NCBI RefSeq assembly: GCF_002234575.2
Contig: NZ_CP022464.2
Location: forward strand, 620,001-684,000
DNA: 64,000 bases
From: Enterocloster bolteae
GTDB lineage: Bacteria; Bacillota; Clostridia; Lachnospirales; Lachnospiraceae
Reading direction: 5' to 3'
The notes beneath the pieces were generated by a model. That model saw only the letters and a list, made by a program, of their open reading frames with translations. It did not search any database and was not told the DNA's origin. The translations under genes were made by a program, and so were the position numbers. How positions within the stretch are numbered: position 1 is the stretch's first letter; each line of letters opens with the position of its first letter. Of this stretch, positions 15,625-24,030 are shown in pieces.

Positions 15625-17502
15625 ATGCCGAATTATAAACTGTTGACCCCGGGTCCGCTGACCACTACGGACACTGTAAAAAAAGAGATGATGTTTGACC
15701 ACTGCACCTGGGATGAGGATTACAAAAAGATTACCCAGGAAATCCGCTCAGGGCTGCTTAAGCTGGCCCGCGTTTCTGAAGATACCTATACCTGCGTGCT
15801 GATGCAGGGCAGCGGTACGTTTGGGGTGGAGTCTGTGCTTACCAGCTCTGTGGGGGCGGATGACAGGCTGCTGATTGCCTCAAACGGTGCGTATGGAGAA
15901 CGTATGGCGGATATAGCAGAACATGCCGGTCTTTCTTATATTCTTTACAGCGAGACCTATGACCAGGTTCCGTCCGCGGATAAAATTCAGAAGCTGCTCA
16001 ATGAGCATCCGGAGATTACCCATGTTTCCATGGTACACAGTGAGACCACATCGGGAATCCTGAATGACATTGCTTCTGTGGCAGGCGTGGTAAAGGCGTC
16101 AGGGCGCACTTTTATCGTGGACGCCATGTCCAGCTTCGGCGGCGTGGATATCCCGGCGGAAGAGCTGGGAATTGATTTTATCATAAGCAGCGCAAACAAA
16201 TGCATCCAGGGTGTTCCGGGATTTTCCTTTATCATTTGCAGGCGGGACTGCCTGGCTGCATGTGAGGGAAAGGCTAAAAGCCTGTCCCTGGATTTATATG
16301 ACCAGTGGAAGACAATGGAGAAGGACGGGAAATGGCGTTTTACCTCCCCAACCCATGTGGTTCTGGCATTTGCCCAGGCAATGCGGGAGATGGAAGCAGA
16401 GGGCGGAATTGAGGCCAGACATCAGCGCTATACTTCCAATAACAGGCTGCTGATTGAGCTGATGGCTGAGATGGGGATTCGTCCTTATATTGACAGCCGG
16501 CATCAGGGACCAATCATTACCACCTTCTTCTACCCTGAAAACCATGCGTTTTCTTTTGACGAGATGTATCACTATATCAAGGAGCGGGGATATGCCATTT
16601 ATCCGGGAAAGGTGACGGATGCGGATACGTTCCGAATCGGCAATATTGGGGAAATCTACGAGGAAGATATCCGCAGGCTGTGTGCAATCATTGGTGAGTT
16701 CCTGAACAAAAAGATACAAAAGCGTGAAAAAAGCCATACAGCCTTTGATGCGGTGATATTTGACTGGGCAGGCACCACGGTGGACTATGGATGTTTTGCG
16801 CCGGTCCAGGCATTCATGGATGCGTTTGAGGAATTTGGAATTGTTCCCACCATGGACGAGGTCAGGGCTCCTATGGGAATGCTGAAAATTGACCATGTGC
16901 GCACCATGCTTCAGATGGAGCGCCTTACAGCGGAGTGGGAACGGATATACGGCCGTCCGTTTACAGAAGAGGATGTGTACCAGGTGTATCAGTTAAGCGA
17001 GAAGAAAATTCTGGAGAACGTTCCCAGGTTTACAGATGTAAAGCCCTATGTAACTGAAACCGTGGAAACGCTTCGGGGGATGGGAATAAAAATCGGCTCC
17101 ACAACCGGCTATACCGATGAGATGATGGAGATTGTTGCCGCGGCCGCAGCAACAAAGGGATATAAGCCGGACTGCTGGTTCAGCCCGGACTCCGTGGACC
17201 GCAAGGGCAGACCCAATCCCTATATGATATTCAGAAACATGCAGTTTCTGGGGCTCACGGATGTAAGACGGGTCATGAAAGTGGGCGATACGGTATCAGA
17301 TATCAGAGAAGGTAAAAATGCAGGGCTGTTTACAGTTGGAGTAATTGAGGGAAGCTCTGCCATGGGACTGTCCAGGGAGGAATTTAAGGCGCTTTCCCCA
17401 AAGGAAAAGGAAGAACGCAGCCGGAAGGTAAGGCAGATGTACTTGGAAGCCGGCGCGGACGCAGTGGTCACGGATATACGTGGCGTGCTGGAATATATTT
17501 AA
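15625..17502 (+). CDS. phnWX: Bifunctional AEP-pyruvate transaminase / phosphonoacetaldehyde hydrolase (PhnW-PhnX fusion)
   Basis: This 625-residue fusion carries out both steps of AEP degradation: amino transfer to pyruvate, giving alanine and phosphonoacetaldehyde, then cleavage of the carbon-phosphorus bond, giving acetaldehyde and phosphate. Residues 1 to about 365 are PhnW (LLTPGPLTTTDTVKKEMMFDH; pyridoxal lysine 192 in SANKCIQGVPGF). Residues from about 375 are PhnX of the HAD superfamily: nucleophile aspartate 380 in FDWAGTTVDYG, Schiff-base lysine 421 in PMGMLKIDH, and GDTVSDIREGKNAG near the end. Linker residues are charged (KKIQKREKSH). It follows the AEP importer by about 100 bases. 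Fusions of these two enzymes are known from other bacteria. Confidence 0.95.
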   Translation: MPNYKLLTPGPLTTTDTVKKEMMFDHCTWDEDYKKITQEIRSGLLKLARVSEDTYTCVLMQGSGTFGVESVLTSSVGADDRLLIASNGAYGERMADIAEHAGLSYILYSETYDQVPSADKIQKLLNEHPEITHVSMVHSETTSGILNDIASVAGVVKASGRTFIVDAMSSFGGVDIPAEELGIDFIISSANKCIQGVPGFSFIICRRDCLAACEGKAKSLSLDLYDQWKTMEKDGKWRFTSPTHVVLAFAQAMREMEAEGGIEARHQRYTSNNRLLIELMAEMGIRPYIDSRHQGPIITTFFYPENHAFSFDEMYHYIKERGYAIYPGKVTDADTFRIGNIGEIYEEDIRRLCAIIGEFLNKKIQKREKSHTAFDAVIFDWAGTTVDYGCFAPVQAFMDAFEEFGIVPTMDEVRAPMGMLKIDHVRTMLQMERLTAEWERIYGRPFTEEDVYQVYQLSEKKILENVPRFTDVKPYVTETVETLRGMGIKIGSTTGYTDEMMEIVAAAAATKGYKPDCWFSPDSVDRKGRPNPYMIFRNMQFLGLTDVRRVMKVGDTVSDIREGKNAGLFTVGVIEGSSAMGLSREEFKALSPKEKEERSRKVRQMYLEAGADAVVTDIRGVLEYI

Positions 17503-17592
17503 AAGCTGCACTCTGCCGGCCGGCACAGGACAGTCCGCCTGAGGCGGACATGCGCGGACGGAAAATATTCCTGCCGGAAAACGTACAGGGTG

Positions 17593-17621
17593 TGCTAATC
17601 CCGGGATTTTCTGCATATGAT
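17593..17621 (+). promoter_or_regulatory. Possible sigma-E promoter of spoIIID
   Basis: CATATGAT at 17614-17621 resembles the sigma-E -10 box (CATACAAT, 6 of 8). A weak -35 candidate (TGCTAAT) lies 14 bases before it. SpoIIID genes are under sigma-E in Bacillus, so the match is expected, but the -35 is poor. Confidence 0.4.
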
Positions 17622-17647
17622 GTAAAAAAATCCTCAGGAGACTCATT

Positions 17648-17923
17648 TTGAAGGAGTATATTGAAGAACGTGCGGTAGCCATCGCCAATTACATCATAGA
17701 CCACAATGCCACGGTAAGGCAGACGGCGAAGAAGTTTGGAATAAGCAAATCCACGGTACATAAGGATGTAACTGACAGGCTTGAGCACATCAATCCCACC
17801 TTGGCGGCCCAGGCCAGAATCGTGCTGGATGTGAATAAGTCAGAGCGCCATATCCGGGGAGGGCTGGCTACCAGGGAGAAGTACCAGCACAGGCTGGCAA
17901 TCTGCAGCAAGCAGGAGGACTAA
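17648..17923 (+). CDS. spoIIID: Sporulation transcription regulator SpoIIID
   Basis: This 91-residue DNA-binding protein controls mother-cell genes after engulfment begins. It has the SpoIIID hallmarks: KEYIEERAVAIANYIIDHNATVRQTAKKFGISKSTVHKDV (helix-turn-helix about residues 20-42) followed by the conserved basic tail region HIRGGLATREKY. The start is a TTG at 17648, chosen because CAGGAGA lies eight bases upstream and homologues begin at that residue. It has its own terminator at 17991 and shows that the host forms spores. Confidence 0.95.
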   Translation: MKEYIEERAVAIANYIIDHNATVRQTAKKFGISKSTVHKDVTDRLEHINPTLAAQARIVLDVNKSERHIRGGLATREKYQHRLAICSKQED

Positions 17924-17990
17924 GAAAGTACGGGAGAGAAGCCGGCACCGGGCCGATAAGCCGCAGATGAGAGAGCAATAGGAAAAGAGA

Positions 17991-18038
17991 AAACCGCAGT
18001 TTTCAGATGGAAACAGTCTTATCTGAAAATTGCGGTTT
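17991..18038. terminator. Bidirectional terminator between spoIIID and putP
   Basis: AAACCGCAGTTTTCAGAT (17991-18008) pairs with 18021-18038 over 18 bases with one G-T pair and a 12-base loop, with A/T runs on both flanks. It serves both convergent genes. Confidence 0.9.
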
Positions 18039-18055
18039 TGGTATTTCATTCAATC

Positions 18056-19591
18056 CTATCTTCCCACAGAATCGTATTCATCACAGATTTCTTTGGATGG
18101 CGCTTCTGTCATCAGCGACACGGCCACAATGGCAATGCAGGCCACGATGAAGGCGGGAAGCAGTTCATAGATGTTCCAGGCGCCGCCTAAGGGGCGCACG
18201 CCGTATTTCCACACAAATACCATGACACCTCCGCAAATCATGCCTGCCAGGGCGCCGTTCAGATTGCTGCGTTTCCAGAACAGGGCAAAGAGCATCACCG
18301 GGCCAAAGGACGCGCCGAAACCGGCCCAGGCAAAGGATACGATGGTAAATACGGAGCTGTCCGGATTCCAGGCCAGCAGGATGGCTACCAGGGCAATGCC
18401 CACTACGGTAAGACGGGCAGCTGTCATGGACGCTTTTGTATCCATTTTAATCTTCAGGAAATCCTGGAGCAGGTTCTGGGATACGCCTGAGGCGGCTGTC
18501 AGCAGCTGGGAGTCAGCCGTGGACATGGTACAGGCCAGGATTCCTGCCAGAACCACTCCGGCCACAACAGACAGCAGGATTCCGTGGCGTCCCAGCAAAT
18601 CCGCCAGACGGATGATAACGGTCTCGGATTCAGAGCTGGATGAAAACATGGGGATCCCGCCTGCCACAGAGGCGCCGTATCCGATGATGCCGATCAGGAT
18701 GGCCACAAACATGGAGATGACAACCCAGATGGACGCAATCCGTCGCGACGTCTTAAGCTTATCCTCATGGCTGATGGCCATGAAGCGCAGAAGGATATGG
18801 GGCATTCCAAAATACCCTAATCCCCATGCCAGGGTGGACAGTATGGTTATGAAGCCATAGGGGGATGCTGTGTTGTCAGCCATGTTGTGGACATGGGTCA
18901 TGCTCAGGTATCCTGCCAGGGAACGGGCGTTGTCTGTCACGGCGTCCCAGCCGCCGGCTACATGGATGCCGAAGAATACAATGATAACCAGCGCAATGCT
19001 CATGACGATGCTCTGAATCAGGTCCGTGGTGGATACTGCCATAAAGCCTCCCATGACCGTGTAACCGATAATAACCACTGCGCCTGCTATCATTGCAGCG
19101 TGATAGTTCACGCCGAACAGGCTGTTGAACAGGGTTCCCACTGCCTTGAATCCGGAGGCGGTGTAGGGAATAAAGAAAATCAGAATTACGATGGCGGCAA
19201 TACACATCAGTATGTTCCTGTCATCCCGGTAACGGCGGGAGAAAAAGTCCGGTATGGTAATGGCCCCGCACGCTACGGAATAGCGGCGCAGGCGCTTGGC
19301 AACAATCAGCCAGTTGAGATATGTACCAACAGCCAGACCAATGGCGGTCCAGCCTGCATCCGCGATGCCGGTCAGGTATGCAACTCCCGGCAGGCCCATG
19401 AGAAGCCAGCTGCTCATATCCGAAGCCTCGGCGCTCATGGCGGTTACCAGCGCCCCAAGTTTGCGGCCTCCCAGATAGAATTCGTCGGCAGAATCACCGC
19501 CGCCCTTTTTGCTGAAATAAAAACCTACATATACCATGGCTGCCAGATACACGATGATGGCTGCCAGGATTCCTATTTGTCCAGTACTCAT
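18056..19591 (-). CDS. putP: Sodium/proline symporter
   Basis: This 511-residue transporter of the sodium-solute symporter family has about 13 membrane segments. Near the N-terminus are the PutP-type sequences DEFYLGGRKLGALVTAMSA and EASDMSSWLLMGLPG, where sodium and proline ligands lie. The ATG at 19591 is preferred to one 14 codons upstream because AGGAGGG lies seven bases before it on the minus strand. Proline uptake suits an organism using amino acids. The gap upstream (19592-19824) is very AT-rich and holds repeated TAGACTA motifs. Confidence 0.93.
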   Translation of the reverse strand: MSTGQIGILAAIIVYLAAMVYVGFYFSKKGGGDSADEFYLGGRKLGALVTAMSAEASDMSSWLLMGLPGVAYLTGIADAGWTAIGLAVGTYLNWLIVAKRLRRYSVACGAITIPDFFSRRYRDDRNILMCIAAIVILIFFIPYTASGFKAVGTLFNSLFGVNYHAAMIAGAVVIIGYTVMGGFMAVSTTDLIQSIVMSIALVIIVFFGIHVAGGWDAVTDNARSLAGYLSMTHVHNMADNTASPYGFITILSTLAWGLGYFGMPHILLRFMAISHEDKLKTSRRIASIWVVISMFVAILIGIIGYGASVAGGIPMFSSSSESETVIIRLADLLGRHGILLSVVAGVVLAGILACTMSTADSQLLTAASGVSQNLLQDFLKIKMDTKASMTAARLTVVGIALVAILLAWNPDSSVFTIVSFAWAGFGASFGPVMLFALFWKRSNLNGALAGMICGGVMVFVWKYGVRPLGGAWNIYELLPAFIVACIAIVAVSLMTEAPSKEICDEYDSVGR

Positions 19592-19685
19592 TTTTACCCT
19601 CCTGTTATGCGTTCCTTTGCGGAAAACGGACATAATGCTGACATTATAGCATGGGGTTAAGGGGAACGCAATACAGAACGAAGTA

Positions 19686-19759
19686 TAGACTACATACTAG
19701 ACTAATTATTAAAAAGTATAAATAAAACAACGTATTTATAATAAAAATAGACTAGACGA
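19686..19759. promoter_or_regulatory. TAGACTA repeats upstream of putP
   Basis: TAGACTA occurs at 19686, 19698 and 19748, with a variant TAGACGA at 19753. The first two are 12 bases apart, about one helical turn. They lie in the AT-rich promoter region of putP, behind the TetR gene, and could be binding sites for that or another regulator. Confidence 0.4.
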
Positions 19760-19824
19760 TAATTGAAAAATATATAAGAAAAATTTTTTATACATATAAA
19801 GGCTTCATCTCCGGTCCCCTGCAA

Positions 19825-20418
19825 TCATCCCCGCCACGGCAGGAAATGGCTCAGGAACGCAGGCATGACTGAGGCGCTGTACCTGCGCAGGGAGTATTCG
19901 CCGGCGCACAGACACCAGTCGTATAACAGGGCGCGTTCCGACAGGGCGTAAAGCTTGACCATCTCATTGACACTGGTTTCGGCATTCAGCTCGCCGGATT
20001 CCTGGCCCTGGGCGATGATTCTGCGGAGCAGCTTATAGTAGGTGCGGTTGTGGTCCAGCAGGTGCTTTTCACCGCTGGTTACCAGCTGGGTGGAGAGCAG
20101 GCGGGCCAGCAGGTCCAGGGATATGCTGTTTTCAATCATGCCGAAGAGCTCGCTGTTTAGAAAGAGAAGTTTGTCCATGGCCGACATCTCCGGTGTAAGG
20201 GTATCCATGAGTTCTTCGTATTTTTCATCAAAGAGCAGGCTCAGCGTGCTCAAAAGAGCATCCTTTCCGTCGAAATAGTGGTAAAAGGATCCCTTGGATG
20301 TATGGGAGAGTTCTATGATTTCCTCCACTGTGGTATCTTCATAGCCCTGTTCATAGAACAGCTGCCATGCTGCATTTACAATCTTTCCGCGGGTGTTGCG
20401 GGCATTTTTCTTGGCCAT
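19825..20418 (-). CDS. TetR/AcrR-family transcription regulator
   Basis: This 197-residue protein has a typical TetR helix-turn-helix at residues 9-55 (RGKIVNAAWQLFYEQGYEDTTVEEI, then SHTSKGSFYHYFDGKDAL) and a helical ligand domain. AAGGAGA precedes the ATG on the minus strand. It lies upstream of putP in the same direction and diverges from ilvE. The ligand and target genes cannot be read from sequence. Confidence 0.9.
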   Translation of the reverse strand: MAKKNARNTRGKIVNAAWQLFYEQGYEDTTVEEIIELSHTSKGSFYHYFDGKDALLSTLSLLFDEKYEELMDTLTPEMSAMDKLLFLNSELFGMIENSISLDLLARLLSTQLVTSGEKHLLDHNRTYYKLLRRIIAQGQESGELNAETSVNEMVKLYALSERALLYDWCLCAGEYSLRRYSASVMPAFLSHFLPWRG

Positions 20419-20576
20419 GTATGTACATCTCCTTGTGTTGGTTTATTCCTATTTTATAACTTAACACAGTTTTGCGGGATTCGCAATGCGGCTTGAGAGT
20501 GTTTTTGCATGTATGAATTCCGGCTGAGGTTATGGCTGATATGCAGGAATTGTATAGTATATTTGCAAGGAACCCA

Positions 20577-20605
20577 TTGATTTTGAGGATTAATACGATT
20601 ATAAT
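20577..20605 (+). promoter_or_regulatory. Promoter of ilvE
   Basis: TTGATT (20577-20582), a spacer of exactly 17 bases and TATAAT (20600-20605), about 47 bases before the ilvE start. No T-box, riboswitch or attenuator fits in the short leader. Confidence 0.85.
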
Positions 20606-20651
20606 TGTGTTCAAAATACATCTTATATCTACCCGAATGGAGGAACAGACT

Positions 20652-21677
20652 ATGGAAAAGAAAGACCTGGACTGGGGAAATATCGGATTTTCCTATATGC
20701 CGACGGACAAGCGCTATGTGGCGAATTATAAAGACGGAGCATGGGACGAGGGCGGGATGACCTCTGACCCCAATGTGGTGATTAATGAATGCGCGGGCAT
20801 CCTTCAGTACTGCCAGGAGATTTTTGAAGGACTTAAGGCTTATACCACTGAGGATGGAAGCATTGTCACGTTCCGCCCTGATCTGAACGCGGAGCGTATG
20901 ATGGATTCGGCCAGGAGGCTGGAGATGCCGCCCTTCCCGAAGGAGCGATTCCTGGAGGCAGTGGACCAGGTGGTGAAGGCCAATGCAGCCTGGGTACCTC
21001 CATTCGGAAGCGGAGCCACCCTCTACCTCAGGCCCTATATGTTTGCCACAGGCCCTGTCATTGGCGTTAAGCCCTCCCAGGAGTACCAGTTCAGGCTTTT
21101 TGGAACGCCTGTAGGCCCTTACTTTAAGGGCGGAGCCAAACCTCTGACTCTTTGCGTCAGCGATTTTGACCGGGCAGCGCCCAACGGTACAGGCCACGTA
21201 AAGGCCGGACTGAACTACGCCATGAGCCTTCACGCGTCTGTCACGGCCCATGCCGCCGGATATGATGAGAACGTGTTCCTGGATCCCGGTACCAGAACCT
21301 ATATTGAGGAGACGGGCGGAGCCAATTTCCTGTTTGTCACCAAGGACGGCGAGGTGGTGACACCTAAGTCTGATTCCATCCTTCCATCCATCACAAGACG
21401 CTCTCTTGTGTACGTGGCAGAGCATTATCTGGGCCTTAAGGTAACCCAGAGGCCTGTGAAGCTTTCTGAACTGGATGAGTTCGCAGAGTGCGGACTGTGC
21501 GGAACAGCAGCCGTCATTTCTCCGGTGGGCAGGATTGTGGACCACGGAAAGGAAATCTGCTTCCCAAGCGGCATGGACGCCATGGGACCTGTTACCAAGA
21601 AGCTGTATGATACCCTTACAGGCATTCAGATGGGAACCATCGAAGCGCCTGAGGGATGGATCCGCAAAATCGTATAA
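20652..21677 (+). CDS. ilvE: Branched-chain amino acid aminotransferase
   Basis: This 341-residue pyridoxal-phosphate enzyme of fold class IV interconverts leucine, isoleucine and valine with their keto acids in the cytoplasm. Family signatures include EIFEGLKAYTTEDGSIVTFRP near residue 57 and the lysine region GHVKAGLNYA, followed by EETGGANFLFV. The ATG at 20652 is chosen over upstream in-frame codons because GGAGG lies seven bases before it and the promoter at 20577-20605 would not transcribe the longer version in full. It stands alone, with no ilv or leu genes adjacent. Confidence 0.94.
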   Translation: MEKKDLDWGNIGFSYMPTDKRYVANYKDGAWDEGGMTSDPNVVINECAGILQYCQEIFEGLKAYTTEDGSIVTFRPDLNAERMMDSARRLEMPPFPKERFLEAVDQVVKANAAWVPPFGSGATLYLRPYMFATGPVIGVKPSQEYQFRLFGTPVGPYFKGGAKPLTLCVSDFDRAAPNGTGHVKAGLNYAMSLHASVTAHAAGYDENVFLDPGTRTYIEETGGANFLFVTKDGEVVTPKSDSILPSITRRSLVYVAEHYLGLKVTQRPVKLSELDEFAECGLCGTAAVISPVGRIVDHGKEICFPSGMDAMGPVTKKLYDTLTGIQMGTIEAPEGWIRKIV

Positions 21678-21750
21678 CACCATATAATATCGGTTTGACT
21701 ATTATAAAGTCAGAATATACGCAAACATGTGTTTAAACGCATAATCAGGG

Positions 21751-21800
21751 CCTCCCGGAATATATTGATAGTAATTGTATCATATATTCCGGGAGGTTTT
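21751..21800 (+). terminator. Hairpin ending ilvE whose right arm holds the next gene's ribosome site
   Basis: CCTCCCGGAATATAT (21751-21765) pairs perfectly with 21782-21796 across a 16-base loop and is followed by TTTT. The right arm ends in GGGAGG, the only ribosome site for the lipoprotein ATG at 21804. In transcripts coming from ilvE the site would therefore be paired. Confidence 0.75.
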
Positions 21801-21803
21801 AAC

Positions 21804-22229
21804 ATGAAAGGAACTATTAAGGGTAAAGTGTACCTTGGGCTCATGATGCTGTTTGCCATGACCCTGTGGCTGGCCGGCTGCTCCGCGTCAAAGGACAGCG
21901 GGGATAAGGTCAGGGACCTGGATTTCACAGTGGCAGGCGATATGGATGTGCCGGATGAGCTTAAGAATCTGATTGCTGAAAAACAGCAGCAGCCGTTTAA
22001 GCTCACATACAGTGATGAACAGAATCTGTACATAGCGGTGGGATACGGCGTACAGCCCACAGGCGGCTACAGCATCAGCGTCAATGAGCTCTATCTGACC
22101 GACAACTCTATTGTGGTCAATACGGAGCTTAAGGGCCCAGAAAAGGGGGAGAATGCCGGTGCGGAACAGTCTTTTCCATATATTGTAATCAGGACAGAGT
22201 ATCTGGAAAATCCTGTGGTATTCCAGTAG
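21804..22229 (+). CDS. PrcB-like (protease complex subunit B domain) lipoprotein
   Basis: This 141-residue secreted lipoprotein has a lysine-containing start, hydrophobic segment and lipobox LAGC (cysteine near residue 23). The body ends in a small domain with YGVQPTGGYSISV and SFPYIVIRTEY, matching the PrcB C-terminal type found in Treponema protease complexes and in many Firmicutes lipoproteins of unknown role. The ATG at 21804 follows GGGAGG within the upstream hairpin. No protease gene is adjacent, so a role in proteolysis is not supported here. Confidence 0.75.
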   Translation: MKGTIKGKVYLGLMMLFAMTLWLAGCSASKDSGDKVRDLDFTVAGDMDVPDELKNLIAEKQQQPFKLTYSDEQNLYIAVGYGVQPTGGYSISVNELYLTDNSIVVNTELKGPEKGENAGAEQSFPYIVIRTEYLENPVVFQ

Positions 22230-22408
22230 CATAACCGGGCCGGGGGGAGGCAAAAGCCTGAAAAGAGGTATGAAACAGGGCGCAAACTGTAAAAAGCTCT
22301 TTTTAATTTGAATATCATATGCTATACTATACGATATTTAATCTTTTTAGGAAAATGTCGTATTACCGTAGCGTTGTATTAACTTGTTAAAGAAAGGCTG
22401 GAGTAAAT

Positions 22409-23059
22409 ATGATATTCAAGGACATATGGCTTGACATAAAGGCCGTACAGGAACGTGACCCCGCTGCCCGCAACGCCCTGGAGGTATTTCTTCTGTACCA
22501 GGGAATCCACGCCCTTATATGGCACCGGTTTGCCCACTGGTTCTATAATCACAGGATGTTTTTTGTGGCCAGGCTGATTTCACAGATTGCCCGTTTTTTC
22601 ACCCTTATCGAGATTCATCCCGGTGCCCGGCTGGGCCGGGGCATCCTGATTGACCATGGATGCGGAGTGGTTATCGGAGAGACCGCAGTGGTGGGCGATA
22701 ACTGCACCATTTACCAGGGGGTTACCCTGGGCGGCGTGGGAACCAAGAAGGGCAAACGCCATCCCACCCTGGGCAACAATGTGATGGTAGGCGCAGGCGC
22801 CAAGATTCTGGGCGCCTTTGAGGTGGGGGATAACTGCTCCATTGCAGCCAATGCAGTTTTGCTGAAGCCGCTGGAGGACAATGTGACCGCCGTGGGCATA
22901 CCTGCCCGTCCAATCAAAAAGGATGGGGTTACCATACCAAAGGAAAAGAAAAGCCTGACGCTGGAGGAATACGAGACAATGAAACGGCGGATGGAACAGA
23001 TGGAGAAGGAGATTGATTTCCTTAAGGGCGCCTTAAAAGAGGCCCGGTCTGAAAAATAA
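22409..23059 (+). CDS. cysE: Serine O-acetyltransferase
   Basis: This 216-residue enzyme of the short CysE/EpsC class transfers acetyl from acetyl-CoA to serine, the first step of cysteine synthesis. It has an N-terminal helical part and a left-handed beta-helix with hexapeptide repeats from about residue 65 (IHPGARLGRGILIDHGCGVVIGE, NCTIYQGVTLGGVG, then RHPTLGNNVMVGAGAKILG). The catalytic His-Asp pair lies in DHGCG and nearby. The charged C-terminal tail is a coiled-coil-like extension. No cysK is adjacent. The 179-base gap before it has AT-rich sequence but no clear promoter spacing. Confidence 0.92.
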   Translation: MIFKDIWLDIKAVQERDPAARNALEVFLLYQGIHALIWHRFAHWFYNHRMFFVARLISQIARFFTLIEIHPGARLGRGILIDHGCGVVIGETAVVGDNCTIYQGVTLGGVGTKKGKRHPTLGNNVMVGAGAKILGAFEVGDNCSIAANAVLLKPLEDNVTAVGIPARPIKKDGVTIPKEKKSLTLEEYETMKRRMEQMEKEIDFLKGALKEARSEK

Positions 23060-23085
23060 CCTACCCAGGAGAAGATACACGGCAA

Positions 23086-23958
23086 ATGAAACAGGAAGCA
23101 CCCCATGTAAATATAGAGCGGAGTATCATAAAACAGTTCCGCAAGGAAATATGGCGCCCCTTTGTGAAGGGGCTTCAGGATTATGAGATGATAAAGGACG
23201 GCGACAAGGTGGCTGTCTGTATATCCGGCGGAAAGGATTCCATGCTTCTGGCCAAATGCCTCCAGCAGTTAAAGCGGCAGAGCCGGACGGATTTTGAGCT
23301 GGAGTTCATTGTCATGGATCCCGGATACAATCCGGACAACAGGAATCTGATTGAAGATAATGCAGCCCTTATGAATATACCGGTGCGCATCTTTGACTCG
23401 GATATATTTGACATTGTGGTGGACGTGGAGCAGTCCCCCTGCTACCTTTGCGCCAGAATGAGAAGAGGGTATCTGTACGCCCATGCCAGGGAGCTGGGGT
23501 GCAATAAGATAGCGCTGGGACATCATTTTGACGATGTGATTGAGACTATTCTTATGGGAATCCTTTACGGAGGCCAGATTAATACCATGATGCCCAAGCT
23601 TCACAGCACGAATTTCCAGGGCATGGAGTTAATCCGCCCCCTGTACTATGTAAAGGAAGAGGATATACTGGACTGGAAGGATTACAACGGTCTGCATTTC
23701 CTCCAGTGTGCCTGCCGGTTTACGGAGCGGATTGCAAAGGAACAGGCTGCAAGGGGCATGGCAGGGGAGGCGGCTGATATCGTGCACACCTCCAAGCGCC
23801 AGGAGATGAAGGAGCTTATCCGCTCCCTCAGAAAGACCAGCCCCTTCATAGACGCCAATATCATGAAAAGCGTGGAGAACATCAACCTGGATGCCTGCCT
23901 TGGCTATGTGAAAGACGGGGTGCGCCGCCACTTTATGGACGAATACGATGAAAGATAG
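23086..23958 (+). CDS. TtcA-like tRNA thiolation ATPase (PP-loop family)
   Basis: This 290-residue ATP pyrophosphatase has the PP-loop SGGKDS near residue 48, a CYLC pair near residue 120, the GHHFDDVIET helix and a third cysteine region CACRF near residue 208. Three such cysteines hold the iron-sulfur cluster in TtcA, which makes 2-thiocytidine in tRNA; a close clostridial paralogue group also exists, so the exact modified base is uncertain. The gene starts 26 bases after cysE with a weak GGAGA site; co-transcription with cysE would link sulfur supply and tRNA thiolation. Confidence 0.8.
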   Translation: MKQEAPHVNIERSIIKQFRKEIWRPFVKGLQDYEMIKDGDKVAVCISGGKDSMLLAKCLQQLKRQSRTDFELEFIVMDPGYNPDNRNLIEDNAALMNIPVRIFDSDIFDIVVDVEQSPCYLCARMRRGYLYAHARELGCNKIALGHHFDDVIETILMGILYGGQINTMMPKLHSTNFQGMELIRPLYYVKEEDILDWKDYNGLHFLQCACRFTERIAKEQAARGMAGEAADIVHTSKRQEMKELIRSLRKTSPFIDANIMKSVENINLDACLGYVKDGVRRHFMDEYDER

Positions 23959-23966
23959 AAAAAGAG

Positions 23967-23994
23967 CATAAATCACCTGCTGTCCGCATAGATT
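23967..23994 (+). promoter_or_regulatory. Possible sigma-E promoter of sipL
   Basis: CATAAA (23967-23972), a 14-base spacer and CATAGATT (23987-23994) resemble a sigma-E promoter (CATA conserved in both boxes). The start point would fall near 24001, inside the terminator loop. In Clostridioides difficile sipL is a sigma-E gene. Confidence 0.45.
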
Positions 23995-24030
23995 TTTCTA
24001 AAAGACTATGAGAGATGGCAGGTGTTTTTT
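23974..24030 (+). terminator. Terminator of the TtcA-like gene, abutting the sipL start
   Basis: CACCTGC (23974-23980) pairs with GCAGGTG (24018-24024), extended inside by CATAG/CTATG (23987-23991 with 24005-24009), and six T residues follow. The sipL ATG begins at the next base, and AGGTG of the right arm is its only ribosome site. Confidence 0.75.

Noticed and set aside
20454..21683. 409-codon open frame opposite ilvE
   Set aside because: It mirrors the ilvE coding strand, has no recognisable domain and is a by-product of codon bias.
22291..22336. Promoter of cysE around TATACT at 22323
   Set aside because: No -35 box with 16-18 base spacing could be found for any of the candidate -10 boxes.
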